A DNA stretch of 11,094 nucleotides, taken from UBA6776 sp964636785. Lineage in GTDB: Bacteria; Bdellovibrionota; Bdellovibrionia; Bdellovibrionales; UBA1609. Shown in pieces: positions 1 to 7,060 of this stretch (position 1 is the stretch's first letter; every line of letters starts with the position of its first letter). The notes under the pieces were generated by a model. It had not been told where the DNA came from, made no database searches, and saw only the letters and a list, made by a program, of their open reading frames with translations. The translations under genes and the position numbers were made by a program. Where the stretch lies: positions 1 through 11,094 of the forward strand of contig CAZWVK010000085.1 of the NCBI GenBank assembly GCA_964636785.1, given 5' to 3'.

Positions 1-828
1 AGTTATTCCGTCCCTCAGTTTTATATTGAGGTTACTGGCTCAAGAGAAACTTTTTTTAAGGAACTGCCAGGGGTTCAAGCGCAACTTCAAACAAACCAAG
101 AAATTCTCCCTTTTGATGCCGAAGAAGATGAGAGTGCTTTTTCTTATCATGGCCATACCATAAATGTGCCATTTGCTGCTTGGGCATTTAATCAGCTCCC
201 TTGTGGAGGTGCTATGTGGGATAGATTTTGCTTTTCGTCTATGAGTGAACACTTAGGAAGGTTATGGAAAACTGGAGAGGCAGATATGTGGCAGCCTGCT
301 TATCTTGCTTGGAGTGCTTCGCCAAAGGCTTGTTTGATAAAAGGAGCTTTAAGTAGTGCTACGGGAGAATCAAGACCAAGTGGTTATCCCAATATGGGTT
401 CGTGTTCCTTTGATCGAAGTTGGATGAAACGCTTTCCTCCTTCAAGTGCGCCAGTTTGCACAGGCTGGGGCATAAATTTTCCTCGATATGGAACTGTCAT
501 ATCATCGGATCAAACAACGGCCTCTTTAGTCATTGCCTCTCGTATTAAAAGTTTGGGATCAGAGGTGTTTCAATCTGTGCCGAGTAACGCTGGTGAGAAA
601 TGGCAAATGATCTATCCACAGGGATCATCTTGCTTTAGAGAAGGACAAAATATTGGGATTCTTCGTGTTAACAGGGTTAATGATATTGGCCGACTTTGGT
701 CTGGTAAATTTAAAAACTATCTTTACGTTGTCTGGAAACCTGTAAGTTGCACCAGAGACATTCCCTATATTGCAGCCACTCATGCTTGGCTTGCGGCCCT
801 ACAGGGTGCCTGTAGCGGCTTAGATTAG
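1..828 (+). CDS. traU: TraU-family conjugative transfer protein (5' truncated by window)
   Basis: The reading frame is open from base 1 to the TAG at 826-828, giving 275 codons of a protein that begins outside the window. The GTG at 166 lies inside this frame and is not needed as a start. TraU is an exported F-type factor needed for DNA transfer and mating-pair assembly. Supporting signatures are GGAMWDRFCF, MWQPAYLAWSASPKAC, a Cys-Thr-Gly-Trp-Gly then FPRYGTV block, WQMIYPQGSSC and the C-terminal YVVWKPVSC, which resemble the C-terminal halves of F TraU and of the related ICE family TIGR03756 (comparison from memory). Eight cysteines fall in the last 220 residues, fitting an oxidised periplasmic protein and possible dependence on the TraF-like protein two genes downstream. 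A 34-bp gap precedes the ATPase gene. TraU versus TIGR03756 assignment is uncertain; membership of the superfamily is fairly secure. Confidence 0.82.
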   Translation, partial: SYSVPQFYIEVTGSRETFFKELPGVQAQLQTNQEILPFDAEEDESAFSYHGHTINVPFAAWAFNQLPCGGAMWDRFCFSSMSEHLGRLWKTGEADMWQPAYLAWSASPKACLIKGALSSATGESRPSGYPNMGSCSFDRSWMKRFPPSSAPVCTGWGINFPRYGTVISSDQTTASLVIASRIKSLGSEVFQSVPSNAGEKWQMIYPQGSSCFREGQNIGILRVNRVNDIGRLWSGKFKNYLYVVWKPVSCTRDIPYIAATHAWLAALQGACSGLD

Positions 829-862
829 CCTTTAAAATCACAAGCTATAAAATGGAGGGTCT

Positions 863-2461
863 ATGTTCGGAGACTATTTAGTTTCAAGGGGGCAAATTAC
901 CTCGGAGCAGCTTTATGAGGCTCTTTCGATACAAAAATTCAAAAAATCTAAAATTGGGCGGATACTGGTTGAACTAGAAACTCTCAATCAAAGTCAACTA
1001 GACTCTCTGCTTTTTGAGTATTTAAAGCCTCATTGTCCTTTAAAAGTCTCCGAGCTTATTCAAAAGAAAAAAAATCTGATTATGCCTAGTGAGTATTCAG
1101 GTCAGGGATCTTATAAAGACCTTTATATTGTCGAATACACCTCTTCTGATATTGTTCTTGTTGGCCAAAGGTTTTCAGATTTAATCATTCAAGAAGCGGA
1201 AGTCTATTTCCAAAAAAAGGTTTCTCTATGGGTCGTAGATTCAGAGATATTTTCTTTAATAGATACGGAAAAAAAGAGAACAAGCTACCAACAAGGTTCT
1301 ATTGTCATAGCGAAGAATTTAAGTGATGAAGAGCTACTTGAAGACAATAATCCTTATTCTAGGTTGGTATGTGAAAGCATCGACCATGCAATAGAAGTCG
1401 GAGCAAGTGATATACATTATGAGTCGTTTGAAAATGGATATGTGGTTCGCTTCAGATGCAATGGTGTTTTAAATGATTGGAAAACAATCGACAAAAAACA
1501 TTCAGATGCAATTACGACAAAATTAAAATCAATTATCAATATGGATTTAGCTGTAGTTGGAAGACCTCAAGACTCAAGGGCCTCGTTTAAAAAACGAAAA
1601 ATAGAGATAAGGGCAAGTTCATTTCCTGTTGTCGGCGGTGGTGAAAAGATCGTTTTACGTCTTCAAAAACAAGATCAACAATTTGTTTTGGAAGAATTAG
1701 GGCTATCAGAAGATTCATATTCAAAAATTTTAGATGCTGCCTACAAAAGAGATGGCCTTATTTTAATTTCAGGCCCGACAGGAAGTGGAAAAACGACAAC
1801 CCTCTATTCCTTGCTATGCAAAATGGATAAGTATGGTAAAAACATATCTACTCTCGAAAATCCTGTTGAAAAAAAGCTAGATCGCATCAATCAAGCAAAT
1901 ATAACTGATTATAACTCATTTTCTGACTTTCAAAGAGCCTTGATGAGACAAGACCCTGACATCATTCTTGTTGGGGAGGTTCGAGATAAAGAGAGTGCAG
2001 AGCTTTGTCTAAAGCTCTCAGCTACGGGTCACTTAGTTCTTTCAACAATTCACGCTAACGGTGCAGTTGAAGTTGTAGAACGTCTTAAAAACTTAGGCAT
2101 TGACGAGTTTTCGATTAAATCAAATCTAAGGTTATCAATTGCTCAAAGACTTCTAAGAAAGTTGTGCCCCTCATGCAGAAAAAGGGCCGATGACACTCTT
2201 CTTCACAAACTGAGTAATGAATTTGAAGGAATTGATTTTGACTACTCTCTGCTTTCCGTAACAAATCCAAAGGGGTGTGAAAGGTGTCAGCATGGAGTTG
2301 TTGGAAGAGTCGCCGTTATTGAATATTTAGAAAAAGAAGATGTTAAAAAATTCCTTCAAAACCAAAGCAATTTTTCCCTAGATAGAACTTTAAAACAGGC
2401 AAGTTTGAAGTTAGCGGAACAAGGGCTTATTGACCTTAATGAAGTAATACAAATTTCTTAA
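863..2461 (+). CDS. GspE/PilB-family type II secretion/type IV pilus-like ATPase
   Basis: A 532-residue cytoplasmic hexameric-type secretion ATPase; this family turns ATP hydrolysis into assembly or retraction of pseudopilins or pilins. Residues 1-55 look like an MshEN/GspE N-terminal domain (DYLVSRGQITSEQLYEAL, then IGRILVE and LNQSQLDSLL). The core has ASDIHYE (181-187), Walker A GPTGSGKT (304-311), an Asp-box region with LENPVE (331-336), Walker B DPDIILVGEVRD (364-375) and a His box TGHLVLSTIHAN (388-399). CPSC (435-438) and CERC (472-475) form the tetracysteine zinc site typical of GspE/PilB and absent from VirB11. The ATG at 863 is preceded by GGAGGG at 854-859. All catalytic motifs look intact. 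The position between traU and traF is unusual because F-type systems have no such ATPase; no other type II secretion or type IV pilus gene is visible. It may be a motor for this conjugation machine, but that is inference. Confidence 0.93.
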   Translation: MFGDYLVSRGQITSEQLYEALSIQKFKKSKIGRILVELETLNQSQLDSLLFEYLKPHCPLKVSELIQKKKNLIMPSEYSGQGSYKDLYIVEYTSSDIVLVGQRFSDLIIQEAEVYFQKKVSLWVVDSEIFSLIDTEKKRTSYQQGSIVIAKNLSDEELLEDNNPYSRLVCESIDHAIEVGASDIHYESFENGYVVRFRCNGVLNDWKTIDKKHSDAITTKLKSIINMDLAVVGRPQDSRASFKKRKIEIRASSFPVVGGGEKIVLRLQKQDQQFVLEELGLSEDSYSKILDAAYKRDGLILISGPTGSGKTTTLYSLLCKMDKYGKNISTLENPVEKKLDRINQANITDYNSFSDFQRALMRQDPDIILVGEVRDKESAELCLKLSATGHLVLSTIHANGAVEVVERLKNLGIDEFSIKSNLRLSIAQRLLRKLCPSCRKRADDTLLHKLSNEFEGIDFDYSLLSVTNPKGCERCQHGVVGRVAVIEYLEKEDVKKFLQNQSNFSLDRTLKQASLKLAEQGLIDLNEVIQIS

Positions 2462-2475
2462 ATGGAGAGGATGAA

Positions 2476-3246
2476 ATGGAAAGAGTGCTAATTACAGCTT
2501 TCCTTTTTGTTGTGGTATCAAGTCAAGCATTTGCCATTGATTATTTTAATCAATCTATTGATTACTGGAACAGCAAGAGAGTCGAATCAAAAGATTCTTC
2601 TAGTCCAGAAGAAGTGACAACGACAAAAAAAGAGAAAGACCAAGTTAAGAAAGATAAATTTAGTTGGAATCGGTATCTAAATCCCAAGACCACAGAAGAT
2701 TTCAAAGAGGTATTTAGAGAGGGAGATTATACTCCGCCGACTCCACTGCTTGAAGTGGCAAAAAATCCTTCTGATGAGAACATTAAAAATTGGTTCGCAG
2801 TCGTAAAGAAAAAAAACGAATTCCTAGCAAAAATTAATATCAGGATGGGCGAATATTTAAAAAAACACAAGGATATAAAACCTGAAGAAAAGCAGTTGGT
2901 TGAACAAAAGCTGCAAAACACACAGCCTTCAACAGTAGATTTTAAAAGGTTTCGTTTCCGAATGTATTTTGAGTCTAGTTGTCCACATTGCAAAAGAATG
3001 ATGCCGGAACTTATTAAGCTCCAGAATATGGGGTTTTTCGTTGAACTTCGACAAATAGATCATAACCAAAAATTTGCTCAAGGACTTCCGTTCCCCGTAA
3101 CTCAAGCATCTCAAGCGGAGTTAAAGGAAAAGAATATCAATGCTTGGCCAGTTCTTTTTGTAGGCGATACTCAAAAGAAAGTCATTTATAGGATAAATGG
3201 CTACCAATCAGCCGATTCCATCATTTCCACTATCCAATCTAAATAA
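2476..3246 (+). CDS. traF: TraF-like periplasmic thioredoxin-fold protein with CPHC motif
   Basis: 256 residues. Residues 1-20 are a Sec signal peptide with a likely cut after AFA (18-20). A charged linker (about 35-62) follows, then a segment with FSWNRYLNP, PLLEVAKNPSDENIKNW and a helical stretch, which resembles the N-terminal part of F TraF. The C-terminal domain is thioredoxin-like: strand FRMYF, active-site CPHC at 169-172, and a probable cis-proline at 225 in NAWPVLFVGD. TraF-family proteins support F pilus assembly; many have lost the CXXC pair, but here both cysteines are present, so redox or isomerase activity is plausible. The ATG at 2476 has GGAGAGG at 2464-2470; an ATG at 2471 is out of frame. 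It starts 14 bp after the ATPase stop. A TrbB/DsbC-type thiol isomerase is the alternative name; the fold and export are secure, the TraF label less so. Confidence 0.83.
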   Translation: MERVLITAFLFVVVSSQAFAIDYFNQSIDYWNSKRVESKDSSSPEEVTTTKKEKDQVKKDKFSWNRYLNPKTTEDFKEVFREGDYTPPTPLLEVAKNPSDENIKNWFAVVKKKNEFLAKINIRMGEYLKKHKDIKPEEKQLVEQKLQNTQPSTVDFKRFRFRMYFESSCPHCKRMMPELIKLQNMGFFVELRQIDHNQKFAQGLPFPVTQASQAELKEKNINAWPVLFVGDTQKKVIYRINGYQSADSIISTIQSK

Positions 3247-3284
3247 CTTTTTAAACAAAAAATAAATTTTAAAGGAGGCTCCCT
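3247..3284 (+). promoter_or_regulatory. AT-rich pilin leader with strong ribosome binding site
   Basis: This 38-bp gap is the longest in the window and very AT-rich up to AAAGGAGG at 3271-3278, the closest match to the full anti-Shine-Dalgarno complement seen here. It would favour high pilin output. A separate pilin promoter is possible, but I cannot point to a clear -35/-10 pair. Confidence 0.55.
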
Positions 3285-3692
3285 ATGAATAAGGAGTTGA
3301 AACGTAAACTATTGTCATTTTGTGAGAATGAGTTACCCATATTTCTATCCCTCATTGCAATCATTGCTTGTTTGATGATGATGTCCTCATCTGCATTTGC
3401 GAACATTCCAAGACTTCCAGGTTCGGATCAAATGGACAAACTGACAGCAGCAGGGAGTCTGTTGAGATTAATTGATAGCTTTCTGTTTAAATTCGGAGCT
3501 AGGTTGATGGCCGGACTCGCTGTTCTTGGAGCTGGTTGGAATTTAAAAGAGCAACGATTTGGAATTGCGATTGTTTGTATTATCGCAGCTATCGTGATTG
3601 GTACGGCACCTATGTGGGTAAAAAACATCTTCGATATTGGAGGTGGAACGCTCTTTTCTTATATCATTTCTCGTGGAGTTCATTATGTATAG
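3285..3692 (+). CDS. Pilin-like protein (TraA/VirB2-type major pilin candidate)
   Basis: 135 residues. A long leader (1-39) with basic N-terminus and hydrophobic core ends in SSSAFA, predicting a cut between 39 and 40 and a mature protein of 96 residues. The mature part has a short polar start, a hydrophobic helix (about 55-83) rich in Gly/Ala/Leu, a short charged loop WNLKEQRFG (85-93), and a second helix (about 94-112), followed by a Gly-rich tail. This long-leader, two-helix, charged-loop plan is that of VirB2/TrbC/TraA conjugative pilins, and its position directly before traL is where traA sits in F. I do not see specific sequence identity to F pilin, so no symbol is given; pilins diverge quickly. 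A strong ribosome binding site AAAGGAGG (3271-3278) precedes it, as expected for an abundant subunit. The mature protein is longer than F pilin (70 residues). Confidence 0.83.
   Translation: MNKELKRKLLSFCENELPIFLSLIAIIACLMMMSSSAFANIPRLPGSDQMDKLTAAGSLLRLIDSFLFKFGARLMAGLAVLGAGWNLKEQRFGIAIVCIIAAIVIGTAPMWVKNIFDIGGGTLFSYIISRGVHYV
3674..3692 (+). promoter_or_regulatory. traL ribosome binding site and 8-bp start/stop overlap with the pilin gene
   Basis: TGGAG at 3674-3678 lies inside the pilin's last codons and precedes the traL ATG at 3685 by 6 bp. The sequence ATGTATAG (3685-3692) holds both the traL start and the pilin stop. This decides the traL start and suggests that ribosomes finishing the pilin help start traL. 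Confidence 0.75.
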
Positions 3693-3996
3693 CTACGAAT
3701 CCATGCGGAAAAAATACGGAACAAAGGTAAGTCAGACGATTGATTCTCCCATCATGGTTTTTGACTATTTTGAAATTGTGGAATTGTTTGCAGCACTTCT
3801 AATTTTGCTGATTTTTGGAGTCGTTTTTTATTCGTGGGGAATAATGATTCTCCTTTTACTCCTAACTTTAGGGTTGGGGCCAGTCGTAAGAAGAAGAAAT
3901 AAAAAAGGTATCTTTTTCCATTGGCCTTATCGTCACCTAAAGATGTCCCTCCCTGGAATTATTAACCCCAAAGAAAACAAAAAATATTCTGACTAA
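3685..3996 (+). CDS. traL: TraL-family inner-membrane pilus assembly protein
   Basis: 103 residues from the ATG at 3685. The start is chosen over the longer in-frame opening at 3637 because TGGAG (3674-3678) lies 6 bp before it, and because ATG then overlaps the pilin stop by 8 bp, implying translational coupling. TraL is a small inner-membrane protein of F-type systems (VirB3 equivalent) working in pilus assembly with TraE and TraC. The order of elements matches the family: a polar N-terminus with IDSPIMVFDYFEIVEL (positions 19-34), corresponding to the DDP...WELDE region, two adjacent hydrophobic segments (about 33-50 and 51-67), then RRRNKKG and an aromatic FFHWPYRH (77-84) like the family's HxxYW ending. 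A short extra tail of about 18 residues follows. Position between pilin and TraE supports the call. Confidence 0.85.
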   Translation: MYSYESMRKKYGTKVSQTIDSPIMVFDYFEIVELFAALLILLIFGVVFYSWGIMILLLLLTLGLGPVVRRRNKKGIFFHWPYRHLKMSLPGIINPKENKKYSD

Positions 3997-4005
3997 GGAG
4001 AATTG

Positions 4006-4854
4006 ATGAAGCCACAATTAGAACAATTTAAAGAGAAGTTAAATGAGCTTCTATTTCATTTCGGATTCTACCTTAAATCTGTGTTTCAAAAAATAAAAAT
4101 CAAAGCAAATGAAATAGGAGTAAAAATGATTGGCCCCATTGAAAAAGGTTTTAAGAAGGCAGAACTGGCAACACCACCAGAGGCAAGTTTTGAAGGTGTT
4201 GATCTAAGTGTTTTGCCGAAGTACATCGCTTACAAATCTGCCCTTCTTCGAGAGAAGTTAACTTTGTACTACATCTTGGGCATTGTCACTGCTCTTTTCT
4301 TTTCTCATTATCTCCTTTCTCGTTTAGAAATCTCTAATCTTAATGGGAAACTAAGGGAAAAAGAGTACATCTTGGCCCCTGGTGTTTTGGATTTTACCAA
4401 AGCATCTCCACAAATGATCCCTAGTTCTTATGTCCATGATGCCGCGACGGATTTTTTATCTAGTCTTGGAAATGTCAGTGCGGCGAATATTGATGAACAG
4501 TATCAGTCTTTAAAACGCTTTATGAGCAAAGAATTAAAAGTACAGTTCGACGTCGATACTGCTGATTGGATTGAGCAAGTAAAGTCAGACAATATTTCCC
4601 AAATTTTAAAAGTGACAGATATGGAAATCACATCAAATCAAGATGGAGCCTATCGAGTTGTTGCCTTGGGTAAAGCTGACTTTTATGCAGATCAACAATA
4701 TTTAGGACATGAGGATCAAGTTATTGAGATGATTCTTAGGCTTGTACCTCCTGAAAGTGGAAAAAGATGGTATTTGCAAATCAGCTCTCTCTCTTGGGAA
4801 AAAGCAGATACGTTCAAAACAAAATCAAATCTATCTAATAAAGAGTCCAAATAG
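4006..4854 (+). CDS. traE: TraE-family T4SS inner-membrane protein with long N-terminal extension
   Basis: 282 residues from the ATG at 4006; AAGGAG at 3995-4000 gives 5-bp spacing, so this ATG is preferred to the adjacent TTG at 4003. TraE is an F-type inner-membrane pilus assembly protein (VirB8-like role in the inner-membrane complex). Residues 86-106 form one transmembrane helix, followed by the periplasmic domain with features of the family: a LAPGV segment after a short helix, then SSYVHDAATDFLSSLGNVSAANIDEQYQSL (not conserved word for word) and a C-terminal beta-rich part with VVALGKADFY and KRWYLQIS. F TraE is 188 residues with the membrane helix near its start; here about 85 residues precede it, predicted cytoplasmic, helical and Lys-rich. 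It begins 9 bp after traL and lies before traK exactly as in F. Confident from order and topology; the extension has no assigned function. Confidence 0.85.
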   Translation: MKPQLEQFKEKLNELLFHFGFYLKSVFQKIKIKANEIGVKMIGPIEKGFKKAELATPPEASFEGVDLSVLPKYIAYKSALLREKLTLYYILGIVTALFFSHYLLSRLEISNLNGKLREKEYILAPGVLDFTKASPQMIPSSYVHDAATDFLSSLGNVSAANIDEQYQSLKRFMSKELKVQFDVDTADWIEQVKSDNISQILKVTDMEITSNQDGAYRVVALGKADFYADQQYLGHEDQVIEMILRLVPPESGKRWYLQISSLSWEKADTFKTKSNLSNKESK

Positions 4855-4891
4855 ACTCATCAGCTAAATCTATTAAATTTTGGAGAATTAA

Positions 4892-5752
4892 ATGAAAGAT
4901 AAGTTCTATACTCTTTTGAAAGAGGTCGGTTCATTTCTTAAACCCTTTGCTGTTTTACTGTGCAAGCTCATTACGGTTGGCTTTGCAGTATTGATCTATT
5001 TTCTGATCGGATATTTCTTTGGCACTAATACTTGTTACGCAAGAACAGTCTATTACGGATCAGAGGTCGAAACGGTCACTATATCTTATGGTGGCCCTAC
5101 AATTTTTAGATTCAATGAAGATGTTAAAACAATTTCTCAAGCGGCAAAATTTAGTATCAAGCCAGCAGATGGACAAGACCCAAACTACTCCGTTTTGGCC
5201 GTAACACCACGATTTACGCAGGGAAAAGCGGAAGTTTCGTTTATCCTTGCTGATGGAGCAGTTGTAAATACAAAAATCGTTATCGTACCGAAAGCCTTGC
5301 CTGAAAAAACGGACTCATTTTATGACTTTCAACCAAAAGAACGCTTAATTGATTCATCTGTAAACTCAGAAGGCTCCGACGTTTCCGATCTGGAGCTTAT
5401 GAAGTCAATGATCCGTTGGGATAATGTGGTTGGCTACAAAGTACGAAATCTTATTCGGACTGTGAATACTGGTGTCGATGGCCTTTCTGCGAAACTTGTA
5501 AGAGTTTATACAGGGCCGAAATATAATGGGTATGTTTTCAAAATTAGGAATGAGTCCCGAAAAGAATATGCTATTGACGTTAAAAGTCTGACTTTAGGTG
5601 TACCCAATGTCGCTTTACTTTCTCAAGTTGACAGAAAAATTCTTGAGTCAAGAAAATCAAAAGAGAATACCACTTTCCTAAGAATAATAGCAAAACCTAC
5701 CTCCGTCTATTACAACATTGCGCTTCCCATTGCCCCCATTCAAAACCAATAA
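4892..5752 (+). CDS. traK: TraK-family T4SS outer-membrane-complex protein (VirB9-like)
   Basis: 286 residues. TraK is the secretin-like/VirB9-type part of the F outer-membrane core that binds TraV and TraB. The N-terminus has a charged segment, then an unusually long hydrophobic stretch (about 17-45) and TCYA before RTVYYG, which may be a signal peptide cut after residue 50. After it comes VTISYGGPTIFRF (62-74), corresponding to the family's IS..xxNRI element, then a beta-rich domain including KAEVSFILADGAVVNTKIVIVP (not quoted from a database) and a C-terminal domain ending in SVYYNIALPIAP. The start ATG at 4892 follows TGGAGAA at 4881-4887. Position between traE and traB is the F order. 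F TraK has a short (about 21-residue) signal, so whether this N-terminus is cleaved or kept as an inner-membrane anchor is open. Confidence 0.83.
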   Translation: MKDKFYTLLKEVGSFLKPFAVLLCKLITVGFAVLIYFLIGYFFGTNTCYARTVYYGSEVETVTISYGGPTIFRFNEDVKTISQAAKFSIKPADGQDPNYSVLAVTPRFTQGKAEVSFILADGAVVNTKIVIVPKALPEKTDSFYDFQPKERLIDSSVNSEGSDVSDLELMKSMIRWDNVVGYKVRNLIRTVNTGVDGLSAKLVRVYTGPKYNGYVFKIRNESRKEYAIDVKSLTLGVPNVALLSQVDRKILESRKSKENTTFLRIIAKPTSVYYNIALPIAPIQNQ

Positions 5753-5757
5753 GTTCT

Positions 5758-5773
5758 AAGGAGTTTTACTTTG
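5758..5773 (+). promoter_or_regulatory. Ribosome binding site setting a TTG start for traB
   Basis: AAGGAG (5758-5763) is 7 bp before the TTG at 5771. No in-frame ATG lies before the membrane helix in a position with a comparable site, so TTG is taken as the true start. Confidence 0.75.
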
Positions 5774-7030
5774 AATATTCAAAAAGAGTTAACGCGTATA
5801 AAAGAACTTGCCACTAAAGCAAGTAAGGAAAAGTACCTAGTGTATTCTATCCTTCCAATTATGATTTTAGGTTTCTTTTACCTTTATGGATTATATAGAG
5901 ATGGTGAAACTAAGGTTTACTACAAGTCATCTGTAACGAGCTTTAATGGTGGAAAAATTCTTGGTGACAATGGAAAAACTCTCTATCAACGAAAAGAAAA
6001 AGTTTTTCATAGAAAGTTTCAGAAAGTTGACAATGACATTAAGGTAATTAATCAAAAAATGGAAAAAATGGCTGAGTCAATCGAGGTGATTAAAGATGCC
6101 GTTGGAAAATCAACTCAAAAACCAGAAGAAAATTCAACCAATGAAAGTAGTGAACAGAAATCATTAGAGCAAACTTCACATAATGTAACTTTTGATGAAG
6201 CACCTTCAAGTCTTTCAACTGGCACTATTTCAAGAGTGAATGGAATGAAGGTTGTAGGTTCGGCAGTTCGGAAGAGAGAATTTCATAGGCAAAATAATGG
6301 CCCCTCACTTATTTCATTTCCTGTGCAGCAAAAGAGAAAAAGTGACCAAATGACCGTCAAACTTCCTGCGGGTTCCTTTGTAAAGGCCAAGCTGCTAACT
6401 GGGGTTGAGGCCCCCGAAGGAAAGACTCTGCCTGTACTACTTCAAACTGACTATGCTTTTGTTGGGCCAAATAAAACTAGAATTGATCTTACTGGATGCT
6501 TTTTAATCGCTAAATCGACAGGAAACTTGTCTATAGAGCGAGTCGAAATGCAAGCGACAAAAATCTCTTGTGTTTCAAAATCAGGCCGTATGTTTGAAAA
6601 AGATATGAATGGATTTATAGCAGATTCAAAGGATAATTCTTTTGCCGTCATGGGAAATGTAAACTCAAAACAAGATCGTGTTGCATCTATGGCCTTCTTG
6701 TCTTCTGTGGTTGAAGGAGTTGGAAAAGCCATACAACAGGCACAGACAACGACACAAACTAACGCCTTGGGTGGTTCAAGCTCAATTATATCTGGAGATC
6801 AAGGTAAGTATATTGCAGCCGGTGGAGTTGGAAACGCTGCTTCACAAGTAACTCAGTGGTATCTTAAGCACGCTCAGAGTTTACTTCCAACGATCAATGT
6901 CGGTTCGGGTCAAGATGTATGGATTGTTACCCAAGAAAGTGTGGAGCTACCTAACTGGTATTTCCGTAAAGAAAAGTCAAAAGTTCAAAATAGTTCGTTC
7001 ACATATTTAAGTGGATTCCTCGACAACTAA
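5771..7030 (+). CDS. traB: TraB, VirB10-like envelope-spanning core protein (TTG start)
   Basis: 419 residues, starting at TTG 5771 with AAGGAG at 5758-5763. TraB joins the inner-membrane complex to the outer-membrane pore. A short cytoplasmic N-terminus is followed by one membrane helix (about 23-41), a coiled-coil-like stretch (about 82-112), a Ser/Gln/Glu-rich linker and then the VirB10/TraB beta-barrel domain. That domain begins KLPAGSFVKAKLLTGVEAP (197-215), a hallmark of F TraB, and continues with the paired cysteines C243 (TGCFLIA) and C267 (KISCVS), VNSKQDRVASMAFLSSVVEG and WYLKHAQSLLPTINVGSGQ, which corresponds to the family's YYIKLAEQ..PVIEV..G region. Length is a little below F TraB (475), mainly from a shorter linker. 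The gene follows traK by 18 bp. Very likely correct. Confidence 0.94.
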   Translation: MNIQKELTRIKELATKASKEKYLVYSILPIMILGFFYLYGLYRDGETKVYYKSSVTSFNGGKILGDNGKTLYQRKEKVFHRKFQKVDNDIKVINQKMEKMAESIEVIKDAVGKSTQKPEENSTNESSEQKSLEQTSHNVTFDEAPSSLSTGTISRVNGMKVVGSAVRKREFHRQNNGPSLISFPVQQKRKSDQMTVKLPAGSFVKAKLLTGVEAPEGKTLPVLLQTDYAFVGPNKTRIDLTGCFLIAKSTGNLSIERVEMQATKISCVSKSGRMFEKDMNGFIADSKDNSFAVMGNVNSKQDRVASMAFLSSVVEGVGKAIQQAQTTTQTNALGGSSSIISGDQGKYIAAGGVGNAASQVTQWYLKHAQSLLPTINVGSGQDVWIVTQESVELPNWYFRKEKSKVQNSSFTYLSGFLDN

Positions 7031-7060
7031 TCAGTTTAAAAAACTCAGGAGAATTTAATT

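Noticed and set aside
799..830. Two small hairpins at the traU end: CTACAGG/CCTGTAG (799-815) and GGCT/AGCC (817-830), followed by TTT
   Set aside because: The stems are 7 and 4 bp, lie mostly in coding sequence, and only three T residues follow. Hairpins of this size are expected by chance in 11 kb, so I do not call a terminator.
863..2461. VirB11 identity for the ATPase
   Set aside because: The MshEN-like N-terminus, the tetracysteine zinc site and the 532-residue length fit GspE/PilB, not the roughly 340-residue VirB11 family.
2727..3114. Minus-strand open frames opposite traF
   Set aside because: Antisense shadows of a real gene with low-complexity Phe/Ser/Cys-rich translations and no start signals.
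3190..3284. Possible separate promoter ahead of the pilin
   Set aside because: The gap is AT-rich, but I found no convincing pair of -35 and -10 boxes with proper spacing.
3637..3684. Longer traL start at 3637
   Set aside because: It would overlap the pilin gene by 56 bp and lacks a good ribosome binding site; the ATG at 3685 has TGGAG at the right distance and fits TraL length.
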